Shown here: positions 45,283 to 54,162 of the stretch, in pieces
Layout of the letters: each line of letters starts with the position of its first letter
How positions within the stretch are numbered: the stretch's first letter is position 1
Source of the DNA: Sinorhizobium fredii NGR234
Lineage (GTDB): Bacteria; Pseudomonadota; Alphaproteobacteria; Rhizobiales; Rhizobiaceae
Length of the DNA stretch: 64,000 nt
Assembly: GCF_000018545.1 (NCBI RefSeq)
Contig: NC_012587.1
Coordinates: forward strand, 558,001-622,000
Direction: 5' to 3'
Program-made: the position numbers and the translations under genes
Notes under the pieces: model-generated
What the model saw: the letters and a program-made list of their open reading frames with translations, nothing else
Database searches by the model: none
What the model was told of the DNA's origin: nothing

Positions 45283-45951
45283 ATGAAGAAGGAACACGAC
45301 GACACGCTTGCAAGCCGGATCAGCCGGGCGCTCGCCGAGAGGATCATCTCCGGCACGCTGTCGCCGGGCGAGCGGTTGCGTCAGGACCATGTCGCCGAGG
45401 AGTTCGGCGCCAGTCATGTGCCGGTACGCGAGGCGTTCCGACGCCTGGAGGCGCAGGGTCTCGCCGTCAGCGAGCCGCGTCGGGGCGTGCGCGTCGCTTC
45501 CTTCGATCTCAAGGAGGTGCGCGAGGTGGCGGAGATGCGCGCCGCGCTGGAGGTGCTGGCGCTCCGCCATGCCATACCCCACCTGACGCCTGCCATTCTC
45601 GATCGCGCCGAGGCTGCCACGGTTGCAGCCGAAAGATCGCGCGACGTGCGCAACTGGGAGGCGGCAAATCGGGCCTTCCACCGGCTGATCCTGGAGCCGT
45701 GCGCCATGCCGCGCCTGCTTGCCGCGATCGACGACCTGCATGCGACAAGCGCCCGGTTCCTGTTCTCCGCCTGGCGTTCCAGTTGGGAGGCGCGCACCGA
45801 CCACGACCACCGCGCCATCCTCGCGGCGCTGCGGCAGGGAAGGGGCGAGGAGGCGGCCATCATCCTCGAGCGCCATGTCGGCTGGATTGGGAAAACGCCG
45901 GTGAAGACAGCAGGCGGGGAAGTTCGCGACGCCTTTTCTATCGTCGGCTAG
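45283..45951 (+). CDS. GntR-family transcriptional regulator (FCD domain)
   Basis: A 222-residue regulator. The N-terminal winged helix (SRISRALAERIISGTLSPGERL ... PVREAFRRLEAQGLAV) is the GntR type, and the rest (REVAEMRAALEVLALRHA ... ANRAFHRLI ... DHRAILAAL) is an FCD ligand-binding domain with metal-site His residues. It is likely a local repressor of carbon metabolism. Candidate targets are the divergent HAD gene or its own gene; the ligand is unknown. Confidence 0.9.
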   Translation: MKKEHDDTLASRISRALAERIISGTLSPGERLRQDHVAEEFGASHVPVREAFRRLEAQGLAVSEPRRGVRVASFDLKEVREVAEMRAALEVLALRHAIPHLTPAILDRAEAATVAAERSRDVRNWEAANRAFHRLILEPCAMPRLLAAIDDLHATSARFLFSAWRSSWEARTDHDHRAILAALRQGRGEEAAIILERHVGWIGKTPVKTAGGEVRDAFSIVG

Positions 45952-46002
45952 GCCCTCTTGTCGTAAACTCGTGCGGCAAACGGAGAAGGATCGGCCGTTC
46001 TG

Positions 46003-46422
46003 ATGGTTCGACTTCGGGGACATCATCTCCTCTGTCTGCTCACCTTCGTCGGCGAGGGCTACACCCCCGCCTTCACGGGCAACTTTCGCCTGATTGCCGC
46101 ACGTCTTTCGAACGGCGAAGCAATCGAGATCGTCGAAGGGCCGGACGACATCTGCGTCCCGATGCTGGATCGGCCCGAAGCCCATTGCCGCAACACCGAC
46201 ATTCGCGACCGCGACGCGTGGGCTCTGGCGGCAATTGGCGAGCGACTTGGTATCGCGCTCAAGGCCGGCTCGATTCTCAACCTCGACGGTCAGCGCCTCG
46301 ATGCCTTGCGCGCCGCCTTCGCGGCCGGTCTGATCCGCGCCGCCTGCCATGAATGCGAATGGTCCGGGTTTTGCACGCGCATCGCCCGTGACGGCTTCGA
46401 AGGGACCCTGGTTCAGAGCTAA
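46003..46422 (+). CDS. DUF1284 family protein
   Basis: A 139-residue protein matching DUF1284 (RLRGHHLLCLLTFVGEGY near the N-terminus). It has a cysteine set (HHLLC, DDICVP, HCRNTD and CHECEWSGFC) that suggests an iron-sulfur or zinc site. The function is unknown. It follows the GntR gene after about 50 bp and may share its transcript. Confidence 0.8.
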   Translation: MVRLRGHHLLCLLTFVGEGYTPAFTGNFRLIAARLSNGEAIEIVEGPDDICVPMLDRPEAHCRNTDIRDRDAWALAAIGERLGIALKAGSILNLDGQRLDALRAAFAAGLIRAACHECEWSGFCTRIARDGFEGTLVQS

Positions 46423-46472
46423 TGCATGTCGCCCAGACGTGCAGAAAAACAACGCCGAGCAATGCCAGGCGC

Positions 46473-47153
46473 CTATAGCGGAAAGAACTCCAGGAAGGCC
46501 TTCTCTCCCTTGTCGCTGAAGCGGACGGCGCGGCTGTCCTTCTCGCGCTTTGCCCAGCCCTTGTCGATGAAAAGCGTGAGCAAAGCCTCGCCGAGCGAGC
46601 CGGCGAGGTGCGAACGGCGCTCGCTCCAGTCGAGACAGGTGCGGCAGATCGGCCGTCGGGACTTGCTGAGTGCGTCGTAGTCGATGCCGAGTGCCTCGAC
46701 GCGGTCCCTGCCTGCGTCGGTCAGGGCAAGGTCATCTCCGGTCACTTCGATCTGACGGGCGGCGACGAGGCTGTCCAGCAGGCGGACGCCATAGTCGCCG
46801 GCCAGATGATTGTAGCAGACGCGTGCCTTGCGCAGCGCCGGGTCCTTCGGTCCCGGCCGATGCCGCGTCAGGCCGCGGCTGGCGGCGAAGCCCATCAGGC
46901 TTTCGAGCATCAATCCGACCTCGTCCTCGCTGAGCGCATAGTAGCGATGCCGACCCTGCTTGCGCTGCGTCAGCAGTCCGCCGGCTTCCAGCTTGGCGAG
47001 ATGCGAGCTTGCGGTCTGCAGCGTGATTCCGGCATGGGCGGCAAGCTCCGTCGGCGTCAGTGCCTGGCCGGCCATCAGCGCAGTCAGTATGTTGGCGCGC
47101 GCCGGATCGCCGATCAGCGATCCGATGAGAGCTATGTCGGGACCTTCCTTCAT
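46473..47153 (-). CDS. ArsR-family transcriptional regulator
   Basis: A 226-residue regulator. The winged helix is clear: DPARANILTALMAGQALTPTELAAHAGITLQTASSHLAKLEAGGLL. The C-terminal half has a Cys-containing segment (RPICRTCLDWSERRSHLAGSLGEALL) of the extended ArsR type. It is divergent from the NIPSNAP and monooxygenase genes, with a RIME1-like repeat in between, and may regulate them. Ligand unknown. Confidence 0.88.
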   Translation of the reverse strand: MKEGPDIALIGSLIGDPARANILTALMAGQALTPTELAAHAGITLQTASSHLAKLEAGGLLTQRKQGRHRYYALSEDEVGLMLESLMGFAASRGLTRHRPGPKDPALRKARVCYNHLAGDYGVRLLDSLVAARQIEVTGDDLALTDAGRDRVEALGIDYDALSKSRRPICRTCLDWSERRSHLAGSLGEALLTLFIDKGWAKREKDSRAVRFSDKGEKAFLEFFPL

Positions 47154-47200
47154 ACTTCGATCGTAGTCGAAGCATCCGGGCGGGACAAGCGGGCATGATG

Positions 47201-47307
47201 CTACTGCATGTTTCCTTAAATCATAGCCGATTCAAGGATAAAAACATGCAGCAATTCAAAGTGCTACAGCGACCTTTGCGCGTCTGAAAAGACGCGCGGC
47301 GCTGTAG
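47201..47307 (+). repeat. RIME1-like intergenic palindromic repeat, copy 2
   Basis: A full 107-bp unit from CTACTGCATGTTTCC to GGCGCTGTAG with both palindromes (GCATGTTT/AAACATGC and GCGCGTC/GACGCGC). It lies between the ArsR gene and the NIPSNAP gene, ending 20 bp before the latter's ATG, so it may hold or insulate its promoter. Confidence 0.88.
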
Positions 47308-47327
47308 TCGTCGACAAGGAGAAAACC

Positions 47328-47648
47328 ATGCTCACCTGCTTCATCCGCTATGAGATCGATCCGTTCCGCAAGGAGGATTTCGCCACCTATGCCCGCAACT
47401 GGGGCGAGGCCATCCCGCGCTGCGGCGCCGATCTCATCGGCTATTTCGGTCCGCACGAAGGCTCGGCGACCGCCGCCTATGGCGTCTACAACATCGAGAG
47501 CCTCGCCGCCTACGAGGCCTACCGGGCGCGGCTCGCCGCCGATCCGCTCGGTCGCGAGAACTACGAGTTCGCCCGGCGCGAGCGCTTCATCCTCAAGGAG
47601 GACCGCATCTTCCTGAAGAACCTCCCGCTGCCGTATGGAAAGGAGTGA
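47328..47648 (+). CDS. NIPSNAP family protein
   Basis: A 106-residue ferredoxin-like-fold protein matching NIPSNAP (FIRYEIDPFRKEDFATYARNW, then LIGYFGPHEGSATAAYGVYNIESLAAYEAYR). Such small dimeric alpha-beta barrels often pair with monooxygenases, as here. The ATG follows AAGGAG. The next gene begins 4 bp after its stop, so they form a two-gene unit. Confidence 0.88.
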   Translation: MLTCFIRYEIDPFRKEDFATYARNWGEAIPRCGADLIGYFGPHEGSATAAYGVYNIESLAAYEAYRARLAADPLGRENYEFARRERFILKEDRIFLKNLPLPYGKE

Positions 47649-47652
47649 CGCG

Positions 47653-48009
47653 ATGATCGCTGTGATTTTCGAAGTCCTGCCATCCGAGGGCGAACGCGCC
47701 ACCTATCTCGGCCTTGCCGCCGACCTGCGTCCGCTGCTGGACCGGATCGACGGCTTCATCTCCATCGAGCGCTTCCAGAGCCTCGCCGACCCGAACAAGC
47801 TGCTGTCGCTCTCTTTCTGGAGGGATGAAGAGGCGGTGAAGGCCTGGCGCAATGGCGCCGAGCATCGTGCGGCGCAAGGCGCGGGGAGGAACGGCGTCTT
47901 CGCCGACTATCGGCTGAGGATTGCCGCGGTCGTCAGGGACTACGGCCTCAATCATCGCGATGAGGCGCCGGCGGACAGCCGGCAATGGCATGAGGGCAAC
48001 GCCGCCTGA
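47653..48009 (+). CDS. Antibiotic biosynthesis monooxygenase (ABM) domain protein
   Basis: A 118-residue dimeric alpha-beta-barrel protein. EVLPSEGERATYLGLAADLRP, GFISIERFQSLADPNKLLSLSFWRDEEAV and W-x-x-H-x-x-A (AEHRAAQGAGR) match the ABM family, which includes quinone-forming and heme-degrading enzymes. The reaction is unknown. The ATG at 47653 has AAGGAG 8 nt upstream. It pairs with NIPSNAP. Confidence 0.85.
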   Translation: MIAVIFEVLPSEGERATYLGLAADLRPLLDRIDGFISIERFQSLADPNKLLSLSFWRDEEAVKAWRNGAEHRAAQGAGRNGVFADYRLRIAAVVRDYGLNHRDEAPADSRQWHEGNAA

Positions 48010-48061
48010 ACGAAGAGGCGTGGGCAACGCCGCAAATTTTCCGAGACCGCCTTCAGGCTTT

Positions 48062-48083
48062 GGTAACCATCTTCGGTAACCAT
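48062..48083. promoter_or_regulatory. Direct repeats GGTAACCAT upstream of ccrM
   Basis: Two identical 9-mers occur at 48062-48070 and 48075-48083, 13 bp apart and about 45 bp before the ccrM start. Each differs by one base from the CtrA-type half site TTAACCAT. CtrA drives ccrM in Caulobacter. The spacing differs from the full TTAA-N7-TTAA site, so this is only a candidate operator. Confidence 0.45.
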
Positions 48084-48094
48084 AAGTGCTATAG

Positions 48095-49258
<1,164 letters not shown>

Positions 49259-49333
49259 TCAACCAGTTCCGCCCTGGGTCTTCGAGAGGCGCTCCCTCCG
49301 GTCTTGTACCTTCAGTCCCGGAAGGAGAGCTTT

Positions 49334-49369
49334 AAACGCCCGGAATCCGATGAGATTCCGGGCGTTTGT
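49334..49369 (+). terminator. Rho-independent terminator after ccrM
   Basis: A perfect 14-bp stem, AAACGCCCGGAATC (49334-49347) with GATTCCGGGCGTTT (49354-49367), encloses a 6-nt loop and ends in T-residues. Confidence 0.85.
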
Positions 49370-49393
49370 ATATGATGTGCCGTGAGGATTTTG

Positions 49394-49466
49394 CCCCTCA
49401 TCCGCCTGCCGGCACCTTCTCCCCGCAAGCGGGGCGAAGGGGTATGCCGCGCCGCTTCAGTCCCCT
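49394..49466 (+). repeat. ABC-like palindromic repeat 2, left part (interrupted by IS110 element B)
   Basis: It runs from CCCCTCATCCGCC through CCCCGCAAGCGGGG to CTTCAGTCCCCT and is then cut by the element. It retains an uninterrupted copy of the element A site, CACCTT-CT-CCCCGC, with the core at 49419-49420. Compare 31673-31699 with 32978-33058. Confidence 0.88.
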
Positions 49467-49607
49467 GTACCTTTTTCCGGCGGTTCTTGGGTTGCACGCC
49501 GTCGTCGCGTGTCGTGCGAAGTGAAGCGTAGTGGAATGAAGCATGACCCGCGACGATGGCCGAAATTGGCGTAGCCTTCCTGAACCGAGCCGATTCGTCG
49601 GGAGCAA

Positions 49608-49727
49608 CCAATTGTCCCCTGTGGCCCGACCACCTGGAGAGGACGCGTGCCCCGTCGGATTGGCCGTGATCGATGCCCCGTGGGGAGTCCGCGCCGGAGC
49701 TGTATCCGTTTCCGAGCGCCAGTACAG
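49608..49727 (+). ncRNA. Predicted bridge RNA of IS110 element B
   Basis: A CCAAT/ATTGG stem (49608-49612 with 49659-49663) closes a target loop. Inside are GTCCCCT (49614-49620), equal to the left target at 49460-49466, a GTGG/CCAC hairpin (49621-49633), and GGAGAG (49636-49641), complementary to CTCTCC across the core. The donor loop has GTGGGGAGTCC (49680-49690), equal to the right end at 51030-51040, a GCGCCGGA/TCCGAGCGC hairpin (49691-49719), and GTACAG (49722-49727), complementary to the left end CTGTAC. Order and layout match the known IS110 bridge RNA; the exact termini are unknown. Confidence 0.68.
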
Positions 49728-49775
49728 GGATCGGCGAAGATCGCGGTGGCTCGCAGGCTTGGACGAGGAGAAGGG

Positions 49776-51026
49776 ATGACCGATCAGAAACAATTCTATG
49801 CCGGCGTCGACTGGGCGTCGGAGAGCCATCATGTGTTCCTCACGGATGGTGATGGCCGGAAAATCGGCGAAAGGGTCTTCAGGCACGGCGGCGAAGGGCT
49901 CGCCGAGCTGGCGGCCTGGCTGACGGCAACCAGCGGTGCAACCGAGGCCGGGCAAATCCAGGTCGCGATCGAGGTGCCGCACGGGCCCGTGGTCGAGACG
50001 CTGATCGAGCGCGGCTGCCAGGTGCATGCCATCAACCCGAAACAAATGGATCGCTTTCGCGACCGGTTCACCCTGGCCGGCGCCAAGGACGACAGCCGCG
50101 ATGCCGAAGTGATGGCCTCGGCCTTGCGCACCGATCGCCGGTGCTTCCGGCTGCTCGCCGCCGCCGATCCTGTCGTCATCGAATTGCGCGAATGGTCGCG
50201 CATGGCCGAGGACCTCGGCGCCGAGCGCAACCGGTTGACCAACCGCATGCGCGAGCAGCTCTGGCGCTACTTTCCTGCGCTGCTCGAGCTCGAAAACGAC
50301 CTCGGGGCCGAGTGGCTGCTCGATCTCTGGGAAGCCGTGCCGACGCCGGCCAAAGCCGCGCGGATCCGCGCGGCGACGATCGCCAAGCTTCTCAAACGCA
50401 ACCGCATCCGCCGCGTCGACGCCACCCATGTGCTCGCCGTGCTGCGCACGCCGCCCGTCAAGGTCGCCGCCGGGACGACCGAAGCCGCCAGCGCCCACAT
50501 TGCCACGCTCATTGCCCGCATTCGCCTCGTGAACCGGCAGCTCAAGCAAGCGCATCAGCGGCTCGATACCCTGACTGCCCGCCTTGTCCCGACCGAGGCG
50601 ACCGAGCCGGGGCAGAGGAAGCAGCATGACGTGGAGATCCTCGCATCCTTGCCGGGAGTGGGAAGGATCGTCCTCGCCACGCTGCTCGCAGAAGCCTTCG
50701 ATGCCCTGCAGCGACGTGACCACGCCGCCTTGCGCAGTTTGACAGGAGTCGCGCCCGTTACCAAGCGGTCCGGCAAGAGCTGCATCGTCATCAGAAGACA
50801 GGCCTGCCACGACCGGCTCGCCAACGCCATGTACCATTGGGCACGCGTCGCCATTCAGCACGACTCTCGGAGCCGTTTGAAGTACGCCGCCCTTCGAAGC
50901 CGAGGTCACAGCCACGGTCGTGCCCTGCGATCCGTCGCCGACCGCCTCCTCAACGTCGCATGCGCAATGCTGAAAACCGGCACCACCTTCAATCCTTCCT
51001 TGGCCGAGCAGAAACTCTCTTGCTAA
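49776..51026 (+). CDS. IS110-family transposase/recombinase, element B
   Basis: A 416-residue DEDD recombinase. The RuvC-like domain begins YAGVDWASESHHVFL (Asp), with VAIEVPHGPVVETL (Glu) and AKDDSRDAEVMASAL (Asp pair). The C-terminal domain has LASLPGVGRIVLATLLAEAF and GVAPVTKRSGKSCIVIRRQA, where the Ser of the RSG motif is kept, unlike in element A. It is longer than element A's protein by a larger middle region. The ATG at 49776 follows GGAGAAGGG. No interruption is seen. Confidence 0.93.
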   Translation: MTDQKQFYAGVDWASESHHVFLTDGDGRKIGERVFRHGGEGLAELAAWLTATSGATEAGQIQVAIEVPHGPVVETLIERGCQVHAINPKQMDRFRDRFTLAGAKDDSRDAEVMASALRTDRRCFRLLAAADPVVIELREWSRMAEDLGAERNRLTNRMREQLWRYFPALLELENDLGAEWLLDLWEAVPTPAKAARIRAATIAKLLKRNRIRRVDATHVLAVLRTPPVKVAAGTTEAASAHIATLIARIRLVNRQLKQAHQRLDTLTARLVPTEATEPGQRKQHDVEILASLPGVGRIVLATLLAEAFDALQRRDHAALRSLTGVAPVTKRSGKSCIVIRRQACHDRLANAMYHWARVAIQHDSRSRLKYAALRSRGHSHGRALRSVADRLLNVACAMLKTGTTFNPSLAEQKLSC

Positions 51027-51041
51027 ACGGTGGGGAGTCCT

Positions 51042-51066
51042 CTCCCCGCGGGCGGGGAGAGGGTTA
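51042..51066 (+). repeat. ABC-like palindromic repeat 2, right part
   Basis: CTCCCCGCGGGCGGGGAGAG followed by GGTTA continues the left part at 49394-49466. The final TGAGGGG seen in repeat 1 is replaced by other sequence, including a CCTCGGGTT/AACCCGAGG palindrome at 51069-51087. Confidence 0.8.
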
Positions 51067-51117
51067 GTCCTCGGGTTAAACCCGAGGAGAGGGCAAAGGC
51101 ACACGCGTCGGCTGTAA

Positions 51118-52155
51118 TCACAGAAAGAAATCGTCGACCCTGAGACTGGTCACGCCGTTCACCTTGATCTGGAAGTCGGCAAGGCCATCGCCGTTGATGT
51201 CGCCCGAGAGAATTCCGGAACGGAAGTTCAACTGGCCGGCGTCTCCCGTAAAGGCGCTGCCGCCGATATAGGTGAATTTCTGATTGCCGCTCCAGGTCGT
51301 GTCCGCGTCGATCGTCGAGAGATCGATGACGTCGTATTCGGAGCGGTGGAAATCGGCGATCACGTCGCGCCTGCTGCCGACGACCGATTCGCTGATCGCG
51401 TTGAAATCGAAGCTGTCGGTGCCGGTGCCGCCGACCAGATAGTCGAAGCCAGTGCCGCCGCGCAGGATATCGGCGCCGGAGCCGCCATAGAGATCGTCGT
51501 CACCGCTGCCGCCGTCGAGGAAATCGTCGCCGCCGAGCCCCTCGAGAATGTCGTGGCCGCCGAGGCCGCGCAGCGTGTTGGCGACCGAACTGCCGGCAAT
51601 GTCGTCATGGCCGTAATTCGTGCCGGTGGCATTCTCGATGCTGATCAGGTCCTCGCGCCGGCCGCTGCCGGTGGTCGCATATTTGTAGCCGAGGTCGATC
51701 GTGACGCCCTTGCCGCGCTCCGAGCTCCAGTCGTCCTGGAACTGATAGCTGATCGCGTCGATACCCGTGCCGCCGTTGAAGTAGTTGTTAAAGCCGGCCG
51801 AGAGGAAGGTGTCGTTGCCGCTTTCGCCATAGTAGTCGCTGGCATAACCGTTGATTTCGAAGCGGTCATTGCCGCTGCCGCCGTAAACGACGTCGTAGGA
51901 GCTCGTGTCGCGTGCCCGAATGTCGGCGACGTAGATGTCGTTGCCGGCGCCCATATAGATGTCGTTGCCGCCTTCGTAGTAGTTCACCACGAGATCGTTG
52001 CCGTAACCCGCATCGACAAAGTTGTATCCGCCGTAGCTGTCGGTCCTGTTCAGATAGATGTCGTCGTCGCCGTCATAGCCATAGATCTCGACCTCGATAT
52101 AGCTGTTCTGCTTGAGGATATCGGCGAAGTTCGAACCGTAGATGCGCGTGACCAT
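51118..52155 (-). CDS. RTX-type calcium-binding repeat protein
   Basis: A 345-residue acidic protein. Imperfect nonapeptide repeats of the form GGxGxDxUx occur in two blocks (about 25-130, e.g. GGSGNDRFE, and about 195-245, e.g. LEGLGGDDFLDGGSGDD). They form a calcium-bound parallel beta-roll. The C-terminal part after the repeats (DVIDLSTIDADTTWSGNQKF) and the ending VDDFFL fit a type I secretion signal. There is no signal peptide. No type I secretion genes or enzymatic domain are nearby, so it may be a surface or matrix protein. Confidence 0.85.
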   Translation of the reverse strand: MVTRIYGSNFADILKQNSYIEVEIYGYDGDDDIYLNRTDSYGGYNFVDAGYGNDLVVNYYEGGNDIYMGAGNDIYVADIRARDTSSYDVVYGGSGNDRFEINGYASDYYGESGNDTFLSAGFNNYFNGGTGIDAISYQFQDDWSSERGKGVTIDLGYKYATTGSGRREDLISIENATGTNYGHDDIAGSSVANTLRGLGGHDILEGLGGDDFLDGGSGDDDLYGGSGADILRGGTGFDYLVGGTGTDSFDFNAISESVVGSRRDVIADFHRSEYDVIDLSTIDADTTWSGNQKFTYIGGSAFTGDAGQLNFRSGILSGDINGDGLADFQIKVNGVTSLRVDDFFL

Positions 52156-52284
52156 TGCTCGACCGTTTTAGAGAAGGCGTTGAAATCTAACGCGGATCAT
52201 GGAGCAATGAAGCTGAATGCCGGGTGAACCGATTGCGGCGTTTTCGTGAATTCGCACGGCGCCTCGGCAGCCGGAATCAGCCAA

Positions 52285-52947
52285 TCAGACCCGGGTTGCC
52301 GCCGTCGGACCCGAGGCGTCGAGATCGCCTAACGGTTGCACGCCATAGGCCACCAGATCGGCGCTTAGGGCCCGCGCATCGGTAAAATGGATGGCATGCC
52401 AGCCGGCGGCCCGGGCGCCCTCGACATTGGCCAAGCTGTCGTCGATGAAAATCGTTGCCGCCGGTTCCAATCCGAAGGTTTGCGCGTGAGTCCTATAGAT
52501 ATCGACATCCGGCTTGATCAGGCCGACGTCGCCGGAAACCGTGACGCCGCGCGGCAGCGTCAGGAAGGGAAAGCGCTTTTGCGCCTCGCGGAAGGTGTCG
52601 GAAGCGAAATTGGTGAGCATCGTCACGTCGCGTCCTTCGGCGATGAGGCTTTCCAGCAGCGAAACCGTCTCCGTATAGGCGTGCGGCACCATTTCGTGCC
52701 AGTGGCGGCGGAACGCCCGGATTTGCTCCTCCCGCTCCGGATGATCGCGGATCAGCAGCGTCTCGGCCTCCTCCCAGGAACGGCCGCGATCCTGCTCGAT
52801 GTTCCAATCATGCGTGCAGACATTGGCGAAGAACCAATGGCGTTCCGCCTCGTCCGGGATGATGCGGGAATAGGGGATCTGCGGATCGTAATGGATGAGC
52901 ACCTTGCCGATGTCGAAAACGATGTGGCGGATGTCGACGCTGCTCAT
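52285..52947 (-). CDS. HAD-IA family hydrolase (YihX-like)
   Basis: A 220-residue HAD protein. Motif I reads VFDIGKVLIHYDP, motif II MLTNFAS, motif III LIKPDVDIYR and motif IV FIDDSLANVEGARAAGW. Motif I has Gly at the position of the usual second Asp, a form common in YihX-type sugar-phosphate phosphatases. The start at 52947 follows AGGAATTGCCC; longer reading is possible but reaches into the mutY end. It is downstream of mutY and may be co-transcribed. Confidence 0.85.
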   Translation of the reverse strand: MSSVDIRHIVFDIGKVLIHYDPQIPYSRIIPDEAERHWFFANVCTHDWNIEQDRGRSWEEAETLLIRDHPEREEQIRAFRRHWHEMVPHAYTETVSLLESLIAEGRDVTMLTNFASDTFREAQKRFPFLTLPRGVTVSGDVGLIKPDVDIYRTHAQTFGLEPAATIFIDDSLANVEGARAAGWHAIHFTDARALSADLVAYGVQPLGDLDASGPTAATRV

Positions 52948-53003
52948 GGGCAATTCCTGAACGATTATAGACTTAGGCGACCGGCCGGTGAGGCGACCTT
53001 GCT

Positions 53004-54092
53004 TTACACGGCTTTGAACGCGTGCGGTATAGCCTGGGTGATTGCTTTTTTCATGACGGTCGGTAGTGCCTGCGCCTTGAGCGACGCGATCGGTTCCCAC
53101 CAGCCCTCGGCGCACGCTGCCATATCACCGACCTCGGCGCGGTAGACCGACAGGCGCAGCTCGAAATGCGTGAAGACGTGGGTGACCGTGCCGCAGGCCT
53201 CCCAGGCGGCGGCAAACGGTCCGGCTTCGATCGAGGTCTCGCCATCGCGGCGCGCCGTCCAATCGGTGCCGGGCACTTCCGTCATGCCGCCAAGGAGCCC
53301 GGAATCCGCTCGCTTGCGCAGATAGACGGCGTCCGACCGGTCAATGGCGACAAAGGCGGCGCCGAGGCGAAGCGGCTTTTCTTTCCTGGCGGCCTTGCGG
53401 GGAAATGTCTCGGGGTCGGCGACCGTGAGCGCGCGACAATTGCCGCGGAAGGGACAGAGGGCGCATGCGGGGCGTTTCGGCGCACAGATCGTCGCACCGA
53501 GGTCCATCATCGCCTGGGCGAAATCGCCCGGCCGATCGAGGGGCGTCAGTTCGGAGACGAGACGCCGCATTTCCGGCTTGGCGGCAGGCAGCGGCGTTTC
53601 GATGGCGTAAAGGCGGGAAATGACGCGCTCGACATTGCCGTCGAGGACCGCACTGTGGCGGTTGAAGGCGATCGCCGCAATCGCGGCGGCCGTATAGTCG
53701 CCGACGCCGGGAAGCGACTTCAAACCCTCTTCTCTATCCGGAAAGCGGCCGCCGTGCTCGCGCGCCACAACCTCGGCGCATTTCTTCAGGTTACGCGCCC
53801 GGGCATAGTAGCCGAGGCCGGCCCAGGCCTTCATCACCTCCTCGGTCTCGGCGGCGGCAAGGTCTTCCACTCTCGGCCAAAGCCTCAGGAACTTGTCGAA
53901 ATACGCCTTGACCGCCTGCACCGTGGTCTGTTGCAGCATGACTTCGGAGAGCCAGACATGGTAGGGGTCTGCAACCGCGCCACGAGCCGCCATCGGGGGC
54001 GAGACGCGCCAGGGCAGGTCGCGGTGGTGGCGATCGTACCAGTCGAGCAGAAGGGGGGCGGCGTCGGCCGCCTTCAGGGTATCGAGCGTCAT
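53004..54092 (-). CDS. mutY: A/G-specific adenine glycosylase
   Basis: A 362-residue DNA repair enzyme that removes A mispaired with 8-oxoguanine. The catalytic Glu is in WLSEVMLQQTTV, the helix-hairpin-helix and Asp in LPGVGDYTAAAIAAIAF, and the iron-sulfur cluster in CAPKRPACALCPFRGNC (C-x6-C-x2-C-x5-C). The C-terminal part from about 230 is the Nudix-like 8-oxoG recognition domain. It is divergent from the DUF721 gene, with a 255-bp nested palindrome in between. Confidence 0.96.
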   Translation of the reverse strand: MTLDTLKAADAAPLLLDWYDRHHRDLPWRVSPPMAARGAVADPYHVWLSEVMLQQTTVQAVKAYFDKFLRLWPRVEDLAAAETEEVMKAWAGLGYYARARNLKKCAEVVAREHGGRFPDREEGLKSLPGVGDYTAAAIAAIAFNRHSAVLDGNVERVISRLYAIETPLPAAKPEMRRLVSELTPLDRPGDFAQAMMDLGATICAPKRPACALCPFRGNCRALTVADPETFPRKAARKEKPLRLGAAFVAIDRSDAVYLRKRADSGLLGGMTEVPGTDWTARRDGETSIEAGPFAAAWEACGTVTHVFTHFELRLSVYRAEVGDMAACAEGWWEPIASLKAQALPTVMKKAITQAIPHAFKAV

Positions 54093-54162
54093 TTGCCGGG
54101 GAGTCCTTTTCCGGCCTATACTTGGCCGACGCCCGCCCGAGCTTCAAGGCTCGATCAAGGGG

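Larger units (their letters stand above)
49467..51041 (+). mobile_element. IS110-family insertion sequence, element B
   Basis: The limits follow from the intact repeat at 33016-33030: AGTCCC-CT-CTCCCC is split, with CT at 49465-49466 on the left and CT at 51040-51041 on the right. The element has a 309-bp noncoding left end, one recombinase gene and a 15-bp right end, with no inverted repeats. It inserted between the ccrM terminator and the RTX gene. It is a different lineage from element A, since the proteins differ clearly. Confidence 0.88.

Noticed and set aside
49467-49775. Long reading frames through the left end of IS110 element B as genes
   Set aside because: They lack ribosome sites and codon bias, and the region is better explained as guide-RNA sequence.
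51069-51087. CCTCGGGTT/AACCCGAGG palindrome as the terminator of the RTX gene
   Set aside because: It has no T-run in the direction of the RTX gene and may be part of the variable end of the repeat.
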